A stretch of DNA of 22,167 bases, from positions 1 through 22,167 of IMG/VR virus record IMGVR_UViG_3300007640_000273; one strand, given 5' to 3'. The translations under genes and the position numbers were made by a program. Shown here piece by piece: positions 15,453 through 20,769 of the stretch. Under the pieces are notes generated by a model, which worked only from the letters and a program-made list of their open reading frames with translations, ran no database searches and was not told where the DNA came from. Origin of the DNA: a virus. Each line of letters opens with the position of its first letter. Positions within the stretch are counted from its first letter, which is position 1.

Positions 15453-15701
15453 TCAGGAAATCGTCGCGACTCGGAAGGAGCCCACACCAGGGGTACCACC
15501 CACTTCGGTAACAGTGACGGTGTCGCCAACCGAATAGCCAGAGCCAGCAGAGGTGATGTTGACTGCGGTAATGTCTCCAGAGACGTCTGTATCGACGGTA
15601 CCGGTGGCATTGCCAGAGAGGGTGACTGCGGCCCCTACTTGAGAGGCCGTAAAAGCAGTCGTGGTAGCTAGTGTGTCGACGGAGGCGATACCTCCAGTCA
15701 G
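15453..15701 (-). CDS. In-frame C-terminal extension of tail tube behind TAG
   Basis: Directly after the tail tube TAG, the same frame stays open for 82 codons to a TGA at 15455-15453. The encoded stretch starts LTGGIASVDTLATTT, contains SAGSGYSVGDTVTVTEVGG and ends GSFRVATIS: a compact Gly/Thr/Val beta module like the GxGY domain in the protein at 6883-7626. Codon choice is the same C/G-ending style as the tail tube gene. It has no ATG and no ribosome binding site, and CTG right after the stop is an unlikely start, so it is best explained as a readthrough extension giving a 280-residue minor form of the tail tube protein. In other siphoviruses (for example SPP1 17.1*) such extensions are made by frameshifting. 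A recent nonsense mutation of a longer gene cannot be ruled out. Confidence 0.65.
   Translation of the reverse strand: MTGGIASVDTLATTTAFTASQVGAAVTLSGNATGTVDTDVSGDITAVNITSAGSGYSVGDTVTVTEVGGTPGVGSFRVATIS
15681..15695 (-). promoter_or_regulatory. Stem-loop 6 nt after the tail tube TAG
   Basis: GGAGG-TATCG-CCTCC on the minus strand is a perfect 5-bp GC-rich stem with a 5-nt loop, beginning 6 nt after the TAG (15704-15702). Structures at this distance stimulate stop-codon readthrough or frameshifting in well-studied viral cases. Here the role is inferred from position. Confidence 0.5.
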
Positions 15702-16295
15702 CTAAGCAATAGCGTCAAGCTCAAGCTGGTAAGGACCATAGCCAGTGATGGAGCATTCCCAGGACACGATGCTGGTAACTTCGTTGGACTCGGTATAGCC
15801 CATCAGAGTGCCGTAGCCATAGACGGTCTCAACGGTGCCAGTAGGACCAACACGAAGAACCTTCACGCGGAGGCCGTTGCTAACGGTGTTGGCTTCGGTG
15901 AGACGGAGAATCTGGTAGCCCACATCCTTGAAATCAGCGATACCAGCCAAGGACAGGTTGAAGCTCTTAGTGGTAGCCACAGCCTGGTTGAAGCCTTTGG
16001 ATTCATCGTCGTAGGTGTAAACGTCCTCGGAACCAGTATCGGTCTCCAGGGAAGCCTGGGTCAGACCAGCCAGGCGCACAGGCTTGTCAGTGCCATCCAT
16101 AGTAAAAGTGTCAGCGCCAACGGTGAAAATGCCGTTTGCGAAAGACACAGCACCAGCAGCGAGGGTGGTGGTGTCAATGAAACCCGTAGTAGGAGCGTCG
16201 CCAGCGGTGACACCATTAAAGGTCACGTCGACACTAGCGGAGTTCAAAGGGACAATGTAGAAGTCGTAGCCAAAGGCTGCGTTGAAGTTTGCCAT
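15702..16295 (-). CDS. Major tail tube protein
   Basis: This 197-residue protein polymerises into the tail tube. It is a small, beta-rich, Thr/Gly-rich protein directly upstream of the tape measure and directly downstream of the putative tail terminator. The pattern TYDDESKGFNQAVATTKSF, then SLAGIADFKDVGYQILRL and a C-terminal SIVSWECSITGYGPYQLELD is typical of siphovirus tail tube proteins, where the last strand contacts the next ring. Codons are strongly C/G-ending, like the capsid gene, which fits high expression. It ends in TAG, but the frame continues for 82 codons (see 15453-15701). No Shine-Dalgarno sequence is visible; a CGGGT-ATAC-ACCCG hairpin followed by TTTT (16301-16318) sits just before the ATG and may affect translation or trim the message. 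Confidence 0.85.
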   Translation of the reverse strand: MANFNAAFGYDFYIVPLNSASVDVTFNGVTAGDAPTTGFIDTTTLAAGAVSFANGIFTVGADTFTMDGTDKPVRLAGLTQASLETDTGSEDVYTYDDESKGFNQAVATTKSFNLSLAGIADFKDVGYQILRLTEANTVSNGLRVKVLRVGPTGTVETVYGYGTLMGYTESNEVTSIVSWECSITGYGPYQLELDAIA

Positions 16296-16373
16296 ATTAG
16301 AAAACGGGTGTATACCCGCAAGAAGGTACTTCGGACCTTCACGGCCCGTTACTTTATATTGCCTAAGGGGTGT

Positions 16374-16808
16374 TTAGGTGGCGAGAATGGGCTTGTCGGC
16401 AGGAATGTTAATAGATGTCTGGACGTTAGCCCCGATACCCGAAGAAGCAGTGACAGTTTGGTATGATGTGGCGCCACTAAAGATTTCCATAATACGCTTA
16501 ACCACGACATTCATGTCATCTCCAGTCGAAGGTTCCCAGCAGATAACGAAAACTGTCCAATCGGCAATCAGGTCGCTACTGTCAAACTTATCGATCCTTC
16601 TGAAGTCAGCAGTATCATGAATAATAACTTCGATACCTGTTACGCTTTTTATGCTAGGAAGATCAGCTCCAGGCGTTGTAACAGTAACAGCGGCCACAGG
16701 GGAAGAGTTGCCTTTGAATTCGTAAGAGCCAACTGCATTCGTGAAAACCGAATCTGCAACCAATGTGTCGTAAATAATCTGAGGTGTAGACGGAAAAATT
16801 TGTGCCAC
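16374..16808 (-). CDS. Putative tail terminator / tail completion protein
   Basis: This 144-residue protein is expected to cap the head-proximal end of the tail tube. It starts GTG-GCA-CAA with a helix (PSTPQIIYDTLVADSVFTNAVG), continues with strands (GIEVIIHDTADFRRID), then the core strand ADWTVFVICWEPSTGDD and a helix (MNVVVKRIMEIF). This alpha/beta layout, length and position immediately upstream of the tail tube match tail terminators of the lambda gpU/HK97 gp9 class, though primary sequence alone is not decisive. The stretch 16374-16295 before the tail tube gene contains two small hairpins. The GTG is preceded by a TTGACGATTTC motif at 9 nt, also found at the same spacing before the chaperone gene. 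Confidence 0.6.
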   Translation of the reverse strand: MAQIFPSTPQIIYDTLVADSVFTNAVGSYEFKGNSSPVAAVTVTTPGADLPSIKSVTGIEVIIHDTADFRRIDKFDSSDLIADWTVFVICWEPSTGDDMNVVVKRIMEIFSGATSYQTVTASSGIGANVQTSINIPADKPILAT

Positions 16809-16817
16809 TAGACTACA

Positions 16818-16828
16818 GAAATCGTCAA
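16818..16828 (-). promoter_or_regulatory. TTGACGATTTC motif before tail terminator start
   Basis: The 11-mer TTGACGATTTC lies exactly 9 nt before the GTG at 16808. An identical 11-mer lies 9 nt before the ATG at 18509. Both are preceded by TATxCT-like sequences. It may be part of a phage-specific promoter or a leader element; no Shine-Dalgarno sequence is present at either start. Confidence 0.45.
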
Positions 16829-16925
16829 GATAGGTTTCCTTTAAGGTAAACTAGGGCAACAACGCAATGATTGCTATGCATCCAAAGCCTTCGGATCTTT
16901 TCATTGACGTTGCTTTTATTAAAGA

Positions 16926-17348
16926 ATGAGCGACGTAGTTAAAATACAGGTCTACGACCGTCCTTCAGACTACGTTTACAACATGACTACATTAAATAGC
17001 GGCGAAGCCCGCCGACTTTGGCGTGCAGCAATCAAAGAAGCTTGGGATAACAAGTGCGCCTACTGCGATTCGCCACCAATTTCGGACGAGTCTCTTACCA
17101 TTGACCACGTAAAGCCAAGATCTAGGGGAGGTCAGGACTGCACTTCCAACGTGATCCCCGCTTGCTGGAAATGCAATCAGGCAAAAGCGAGTCTTGATTG
17201 GGTCGCTTGGTACAGAATGCAGCCATTTTACTCGATCAACGGTGAATGGCGTATCAGAGAGTGGCTTAGGACTGGAGAAGTCAAAGACCTAGTATCAAGT
17301 CAAGATGACTCCGACTGGCACGAAAACCTTATCAACGAATTAATTTGA
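16926..17348 (+). CDS. HNH homing-type endonuclease
   Basis: This 140-residue protein has an HNH nuclease core: zinc cysteines at 44 and 47 (CAYC), the catalytic Asp60-His61 pair (LTIDHVKPRSRGG), Asn75, and a second zinc pair at 80 and 83 (CWKCNQAK). The C-terminal helix (LDWVAWYRMQPFY) and a WRIREWL stretch follow as in cyanophage and T4-type HNH enzymes. It would cut DNA specifically, most often to spread its own gene into related phages lacking it. It is on the strand opposite to the surrounding structural genes, between the chaperone frameshift ORF and the tail terminator, and its last 17 nt overlap the former tail to tail. The ATG has only a weak AAAGA upstream; a TTGACG lies close by but no fitting -10. 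A late-gene packaging HNH role is less likely because no terminase is adjacent. Confidence 0.85.
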   Translation: MSDVVKIQVYDRPSDYVYNMTTLNSGEARRLWRAAIKEAWDNKCAYCDSPPISDESLTIDHVKPRSRGGQDCTSNVIPACWKCNQAKASLDWVAWYRMQPFYSINGEWRIREWLRTGEVKDLVSSQDDSDWHENLINELI

Positions 17349-17922
17349 GCACTTGATCCTCTTTAGCTATAACTTTCATTGGAATGGTTGGGACGATTAG
17401 GCTTACAATGGCCCCACACGGGCTCTTAAACTCTCTGTGACCTGTCGCACCTTCCCTGGCAATAAGAAGCCCTCTGTACCCATCCTCGACCCTCTCAGGG
17501 GCAAGAAGGATGGCCTCTTCCGATATAAAGGCAAGCAGTCTAGGCGGAGCCCCGATTGCGGTAGATATAAGGTCCTTGTAGCAAAATAGAGCCCAGGACG
17601 GTAGACGGCCTGCCTCGATTAAGGCCTTGTAAGCATCGCTGTATCGACTGGAAGCCATTCCCTCTCGCTTTTGAGGCTTATAGAGGCAGAAGTCGTCTAG
17701 ATGATACCTGCTTGATTTCTTGGTATCAATTTTAGAGTTAATATACAAAGATGCTAATAAAGCTGAAGGCCTTTCCTGATCATGCAGCTCAATCCGACGA
17801 GCCTCACCAGCCCTTCTAAAAGCAATTACTACATACTCGTAGGGCAGACTGTAAAAATTATCCAAGTTGAACTCGGACGACCCTGGATAAAACCTTTTAA
17901 GCTGCCAAAAGATCTGGTCCAT
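17332..17922 (-). CDS. Frameshift (GT-type) part of tail assembly chaperone
   Basis: From its first ATG this frame encodes 196 residues. However, it is open back past the end of the previous gene and is entered by -1 frameshifting at AAAAAAG (17964-17958). The predicted fusion is 184 residues of the first ORF, 12 junction residues (VNEGDSARLTLP) and these 196, about 392 in all. The T part starts MDQIFWQLKRFYPGSSEF, has LPYEYVVIAFRRAGEARR, and ends with a beta-rich segment. In lambda the GT fusion bridges tape measure and tail tube subunits. AAGG lies 12 nt before the ATG, so independent translation is possible. Its 3' end overlaps the HNH gene on the other strand by 17 nt. Confidence 0.7.
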   Translation of the reverse strand: MDQIFWQLKRFYPGSSEFNLDNFYSLPYEYVVIAFRRAGEARRIELHDQERPSALLASLYINSKIDTKKSSRYHLDDFCLYKPQKREGMASSRYSDAYKALIEAGRLPSWALFCYKDLISTAIGAPPRLLAFISEEAILLAPERVEDGYRGLLIAREGATGHREFKSPCGAIVSLIVPTIPMKVIAKEDQVLKLIR

Positions 17923-17954
17923 TGGCAGTGTTAACCTTGCAGAGTCACCCTCGT

Positions 17955-18509
17955 TTACTTTTTTTCAGCCTCCAGAATGTCGGCCTCCTTGTCAGATTCT
18001 TCTACACCAAACTCTTTATTAAGCTTTTCAGTGCTGCGGGCCTCCTCATCATCAAATAAGCCCACCAAGGCCATAATAAGATCAGGGTGCAAGCCCAGGA
18101 CATCCTCGACCTCAAGGTCACCAGAAACCCGAAAAAGAAGCATGCAGTAAGCCTTGACCACATCTTCGGTAGCGCGAGTTTTGTTCAGCTCGGTCATCAG
18201 GTCGTTGATTTCGTCGTTAAACTCAATCCAAAGGCTGTCGTCACCACTGTTCAAGGCTTTTTGCAGCACCTCATAAGCCTCTTTCATCCCCAGTCCCCGC
18301 TTCTCTCCCACCGAACGAGCAGCACGAAGCATAATCTTCATGGTTTCGTCCTGGCTTACATTCGACTGATGAAAAGATCGCTCCCCAGCTGTCAGATACC
18401 CCCTTCTTTCAATTTGAATTTGCCCGGACTCTTCCGTTCCGAGCGTTTCCAGTACTGGCTTGTTCCTGGGCTGTACAACGAAGGGAAGTTTGGAAGCAGA
18501 GATGTCCAT
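17955..18509 (-). CDS. Tail assembly chaperone (G-type)
   Basis: This 184-residue, acidic and mainly helical protein is predicted to bind the tape measure during tail assembly and to be absent from the virion. Residues 60-160 are helical (NVSQDETMKIMLRAARSVGEK; then MALVGLFDDEEARS) and the last 20 residues are a charged tail ending EAEKK. Like lambda G it ends right at a slippery heptamer: the last codons GAA-AAA-AAG precede TAA. The ATG has no Shine-Dalgarno sequence, but the TTGACGATTTC motif sits 9 nt upstream and a TGGTATACT extended -10-like element (18539-18531) further up, so a local promoter is possible. It is placed before the tail terminator and tail tube, whereas lambda keeps G/GT between tail tube and tape measure. 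Confidence 0.7.
   Translation of the reverse strand: MDISASKLPFVVQPRNKPVLETLGTEESGQIQIERRGYLTAGERSFHQSNVSQDETMKIMLRAARSVGEKRGLGMKEAYEVLQKALNSGDDSLWIEFNDEINDLMTELNKTRATEDVVKAYCMLLFRVSGDLEVEDVLGLHPDLIMALVGLFDDEEARSTEKLNKEFGVEESDKEADILEAEKK
17958..17964 (-). promoter_or_regulatory. Programmed -1 frameshift site AAAAAAG
   Basis: The zero-frame codons GAA-AAA-AAG-TAA place the heptamer A-AAA-AAG in the X-XXY-YYZ register used by E. coli dnaX and many phage chaperone genes. Slipping back one base avoids the TAA and enters GTA-AAC-GAG, which runs without a stop into the 196-codon frame. A GGAGG lies 4 nt upstream and may act on the ribosome. I see no strong downstream stem or pseudoknot by eye. Confidence 0.85.
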
Positions 18510-18518
18510 GACTAGCTT

Positions 18519-18529
18519 GAAATCGTCAA
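18519..18529 (-). promoter_or_regulatory. TTGACGATTTC motif before chaperone start
   Basis: This is the identical partner of 16818-16828, again 9 nt before the start codon. A TGGTATACT extended -10-like sequence (18539-18531) lies just upstream, immediately before the stop of the gp10-like gene, so transcription could start about here. Confidence 0.45.
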
Positions 18530-18540
18530 TAGTATACCAG

Positions 18541-19116
18541 CTACAAGTTGCTGATCACTGATCCGTTGAAATTAAACTTGGGAGTAGGGCCGCCACCCAG
18601 AAGGGTCGCACTGATCCATGGTCTCTTGGGGTAATAGATGGGTCTTGCGTTTGGATTGCCGTAAGGTTGAATATACCCGCCATTGTGAACGATACCTGCA
18701 TAGGGAGATGAATACGACACGGAAACGCCATTTCGGTCGATTTTTACAACACCGCTTGACTTGAGCTCGCCCGTATCAACAATATCCCTTTTTTTACCAC
18801 CCTTCCACCTCCATTTCGGAGAATCCATTGCATTATCAAGAGCTTGCTTCAGGTCTCTGGCAACACCATCGAAAACCCTGTCTAGCATTGCCTCTAGATC
18901 CTCTTCTGCGGACTCCTCCAAAGCTTTCATTACGGCCCTGTAGGCACTTTTATTAAACTCAATCTGAACAGGAGGAAAAAACAAAACACCTGGGAGCGGT
19001 GGTAGAGGTGGCGCAAACTCAAGCTCCTTTGGGATTATCTGTCGAACCTCTTTATTCAAAGAGGCACTATCAGTGACCCCAGACTTCGTGGTTTTGATTT
19101 TCGCCTTCCTAGCCAT
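18541..19116 (-). CDS. HK97 gp10-like neck / morphogenesis protein
   Basis: This 191-residue protein resembles the HK97 gp10 family, which helps join tail to head. The N-terminal 60 residues are basic and then Pro-rich (FAPPLPPLPGVLFFPP), followed by a helix (AVMKALEESAEEDLEAMLDRVFDGVARDL). The diagnostic second half is VDTGELKSSGVV, SYSSPYAGIVHNGGYIQPYG and ARPIYYPKRPW, corresponding to the family's DTGxLxxS, YAxxxHxG and RPW-type blocks. Its ATG overlaps the stop of the head-closure gene (TAATG), so translation is coupled. It ends in TAG with TGA four codons on. Placement between head-closure and chaperone genes agrees with the family. Confidence 0.7.
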   Translation of the reverse strand: MARKAKIKTTKSGVTDSASLNKEVRQIIPKELEFAPPLPPLPGVLFFPPVQIEFNKSAYRAVMKALEESAEEDLEAMLDRVFDGVARDLKQALDNAMDSPKWRWKGGKKRDIVDTGELKSSGVVKIDRNGVSVSYSSPYAGIVHNGGYIQPYGNPNARPIYYPKRPWISATLLGGGPTPKFNFNGSVISNL

Positions 19117-19625
19117 TAATTTTGAATTTCACCTCCAGTAATTTGAATCTGGACTCCAGCAATTTCCTTGTAAATGATCTCGTCAATCCCTTGGCCCCCG
19201 AAAACACCGCTAGAACGCTGGATTTTAACTGCAGGCATAATTGGATCTTGGCCAAATCTAAACTGGCACTCGGTTCCGGTTGCCAGCCAGGTGTACTGGG
19301 TCATAACCTGAGCAAAGACCAGACCAGTTTCGTCAGAAGTCTCCAGATTCCAGTCGGAAGGGACGGAAGTAAACGTTAAAGCATAGCCCCGGTAGTAAAA
19401 TTGATCACCACTACCGCCAGGAAGCATTTGACCGTCGAGCTGGCTTTCCAACGGAATGGGCTTGGATCCCGAAGATACGCCACTATACTGGGCTCTCTTG
19501 ATGAAAAGTTGCACTAGATAGCTATCACCAGGAGCCTCTACCCAACGACCGTTGACATTTGATACAGTTGTCTGACCAGGAACTAGGAGCCTTCCGTTGA
19601 TATATGGAGCCAAAGGGGAGGCCAT
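19116..19625 (-). CDS. Putative head-closure (stopper) protein
   Basis: This 169-residue protein has a beta-barrel look: short strands (RLLVPGQTTVSN; SYLVQLFIKRAQYSG), a Gly-rich loop (DGQMLPGGSGDQFYYRGYAL), then VFAQVMTQYTWLATGTECQFRFG, and a C-terminal GVQIQITGGEIQN strand. Position just upstream of the gp10-like gene is where siphoviruses usually code for the head-closure or stopper protein that seals the portal after packaging. The sequence similarity is too weak for me to be sure. The translation start is unusual: GAGGAG sits in the loop of a perfect 7-bp hairpin that ends directly before the ATG (19626-19655). It overlaps the next gene at TAATG. Confidence 0.5.
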   Translation of the reverse strand: MASPLAPYINGRLLVPGQTTVSNVNGRWVEAPGDSYLVQLFIKRAQYSGVSSGSKPIPLESQLDGQMLPGGSGDQFYYRGYALTFTSVPSDWNLETSDETGLVFAQVMTQYTWLATGTECQFRFGQDPIMPAVKIQRSSGVFGGQGIDEIIYKEIAGVQIQITGGEIQN

Positions 19626-19655
19626 GGAACCCGTTTAAATCTCCTCTAGGGTTCC
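19626..19655 (-). promoter_or_regulatory. Hairpin presenting the Shine-Dalgarno in its loop
   Basis: GGAACCC (19655-19649), a 16-nt loop and GGGTTCC (19632-19626) form a perfect 7-bp stem whose 3' arm touches the ATG at 19625. The loop holds GAGGAG. In linear distance this Shine-Dalgarno is too far from the ATG (about 20 nt), but folding the stem would bring them closer together. A further small hairpin (TTCCC-TGGAG-GGGAA, 19667-19681) lies upstream. Confidence 0.55.
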
Positions 19656-19683
19656 GTCGCGCTAGTTTCCCCTCCAGGGAACC

Positions 19684-19863
19684 TCACTCGCTCTGCTCGT
19701 TACGGCAGAAACGACAAGAAGACAGTTTACCCGTCACATACTTGCTATAAGCTTTGTTCATCTGCACCTCTGCACCGCACTGGCACTCCACGGCAACCGT
19801 TTCTGCGTGTGCCACATGACGCAGTAAAGACCCTAGGGGGCCGTCTTGCATTTCAGGATGCAT
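19684..19863 (-). CDS. Tiny zinc-ribbon protein (59 aa)
   Basis: This 59-residue protein has a CQC pair near residues 27-29 and a CRFC pair near residues 50-53, spaced as in small zinc ribbons (VECQCGAEVQMNKAYSKY; LSSCRFCRNEQSE). The N-terminus (MHPEMQDGPLGSLLRH) has an alternative Met at residue 5. No clear ribosome binding site precedes either. It lies between the head-closure gene and the divergent promoter of the plus-strand gene at 19900, so its 5' end overlaps that promoter. Likely a nucleic-acid-binding or assembly accessory; the call rests on the Cys pattern and an open frame in the expected direction. Confidence 0.55.
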   Translation of the reverse strand: MHPEMQDGPLGSLLRHVAHAETVAVECQCGAEVQMNKAYSKYVTGKLSSCRFCRNEQSE

Positions 19864-19874
19864 GGTGTTATACT
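19846..19874 (+). promoter_or_regulatory. Sigma70-like promoter for the plus-strand gene at 19900
   Basis: TTGCAT (19846-19851) and TATACT (19869-19874) are separated by 17 nt. The -10 matches 5 of 6 consensus bases; the -35 is weaker (TTG). Predicted start of transcription is near 19881, giving a short leader that carries AAAGGAG 8 nt before the ATG. It overlaps the 5' end of the minus-strand zinc-ribbon gene. Confidence 0.6.
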
Positions 19875-19899
19875 ATGAACAACGAAAGGAGTATTCCAA

Positions 19900-20142
19900 A
19901 TGAAGCGCACACTGGACCTAAATGACGAATGGATGACAGTCAATGACTACATCCCAGAAGGCCTGAGACAAGCCATAATCGCCCATGAATGGCCCGAATA
20001 TGTAGCTGCAGGGAAAGACCCCTACGACCCTCCTTCAGGGCCTTCTAGGAGGTTCCTGTTGCAGTTCAAGAACGGTAGAGAGGTATGGCTCCGTAATATG
20101 AAGCCCCGAGATATCCTCCGAGGCATGAGCAGAAACTCATAA
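19900..20142 (+). CDS. Small hypothetical protein on the opposite strand
   Basis: An 80-residue protein (MKRTLDLNDEWMTVNDYIPEG... RFLLQFKNGREVWLRNMKPRDILRG) that I do not recognise. It looks like a small mixed alpha/beta protein with a basic C-terminus and no membrane segment. It has the best expression signals in the window: a TATACT -10 with a 17-nt spacer and an AAAGGAG ribosome binding site 8 nt before ATG. It runs against the surrounding structural genes, and its last 77 nt overlap the 3' end of the putative adaptor gene. This suggests an independently transcribed inserted gene (moron), perhaps acting early or against host functions, but no function can be assigned. Confidence 0.65.
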   Translation: MKRTLDLNDEWMTVNDYIPEGLRQAIIAHEWPEYVAAGKDPYDPPSGPSRRFLLQFKNGREVWLRNMKPRDILRGMSRNS

Positions 20143-20470
20143 TCTGCTTTACATCATCCTCAATCTTAGCTTTTTCCTTGGCAGGACCACTCACCCCACC
20201 ATTGGCAACTTCCCATTCCAGTACATCTGCCTTTACAAGCACCTTCCCTTCGACGTCTGCAAGGTCCTGTGTGCTTTGTGCAGCGTCTGCGGTATCCCAT
20301 GCATCCAGAAGGGCAACAAGATCCGTTGCAGCGGCTACAGACATATCCTCGAGTTGGTTTAAACAGTTGGAAACACAGTCCAACGTATAAGAGCCAAATG
20401 GCAAATTTAGTACCTTGATGACCCTGTAGTCGTCACCAGCTGTATAGACGCCAGAGGTATCAAGAGCCAT
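20066..20470 (-). CDS. Putative head-tail adaptor protein
   Basis: This 134-residue protein is mainly helical: a beta start (VYTAGDDYRVIKVLNLPFGSY), two helices (VSNCLNQLEDMSVAAATDLVALLDAW and TQDLADVEGKVLVKADVLEWEV), then a third (KEKAKIEDDVKQIMSFCSCL). This all-helical fold, size, and location just before the head-closure gene suit the connector class of HK97 gp6-type adaptors that dock on the portal. Sequence evidence is weak, so this is from order and fold style. No ribosome binding site is obvious. The last 77 nt are shared, on the other strand, with the gene at 19900-20142, so the last 25 codons are constrained in both directions. Confidence 0.5.
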   Translation of the reverse strand: MALDTSGVYTAGDDYRVIKVLNLPFGSYTLDCVSNCLNQLEDMSVAAATDLVALLDAWDTADAAQSTQDLADVEGKVLVKADVLEWEVANGGVSGPAKEKAKIEDDVKQIMSFCSCLGGYLGASYYGAIPLYRS

Positions 20471-20492
20471 CAGATAAAGAAGCAGCGCTAGA

Positions 20493-20591
20493 TTAGGCTA
20501 CCATCGGTATCATAACTGGTATTATCCGTATCGCCTGCACTGCAGTCACTTCGCTTCCTGGTAGAATGGAGTCAACAAGGTCCAGGTTCAT
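20493..20591 (-). CDS. Possible 32-residue peptide
   Basis: The only minus-strand frame across the gap between the adaptor and the 91-residue-type gene encodes MNLDLVDSILPGSEVTAVQA followed by a hydrophobic tail rich in Ile, Val and Pro. No ribosome binding site is visible and it overlaps the plus-strand gene at 20566. It could be chance. Confidence 0.2.
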   Translation of the reverse strand: MNLDLVDSILPGSEVTAVQAIRIIPVMIPMVA

Positions 20592-20769
20592 GCTACATAA
20601 CGGCCTCGCCCTACTACTAGCAGTTCGCTGTCAACAAAAAGATGCCGTAATTCAACTCCTTGGCCGCATCTATCACCAGATGAACGAAAAAGACTCCAAA
20701 ACTCTCATGAATCGTGTCATCTATTTAATGACACCTAAAGAACGTGATTGGCTTAAATCCTTAGCTTAA
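20566..20769 (+). CDS. Small hypothetical helical protein on opposite strand
   Basis: A 67-residue, mostly helical protein: ALLLAVRCQQKDAVIQLLGR, then KDSKTLMNRVIYLMTPKERDWLKSL. The first ATG has no good ribosome binding site; an ATG at 20590 follows AAGG at about 9 nt and gives a 59-residue form. Codon use and amphipathic helices look genuine. It sits on the strand opposite the structural genes, like the genes at 16926 and 19900, and ends with a 4-nt overlap with the minus-strand gene at 20766. A weak TATTAT element (20520-20525) may be its -10. Function unknown. Confidence 0.5.
   Translation: MESTRSRFMLHNGLALLLAVRCQQKDAVIQLLGRIYHQMNEKDSKTLMNRVIYLMTPKERDWLKSLA

Noticed and set aside
15365-15610. 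Minus-strand reading frame of 81 codons below the tail tube gene
   Set aside because: It runs in a different frame from the tail tube extension, is low-complexity and Pro/Leu/Ser-rich, crosses the terminator at 15390-15414, and has no ribosome binding site.
15702-15704. TAG reassigned as a sense codon throughout the phage
   Set aside because: Genes ending at 6059, 7701, 10408 and 18541 also stop at TAG and meet another stop within two to nine codons, so TAG acts as a stop elsewhere. Only the tail tube shows a long continuation.
16904-16909. TTGACG as the -35 of a promoter for the HNH gene
   Set aside because: A 17-nt spacer would put the -10 after the start codon, and no -10 fits at a shorter spacing.
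20471-20565. A tRNA or other structured RNA in the gap
   Set aside because: No cloverleaf or strong stem is visible by eye; only a weak TATTAT and a 32-codon frame are seen.
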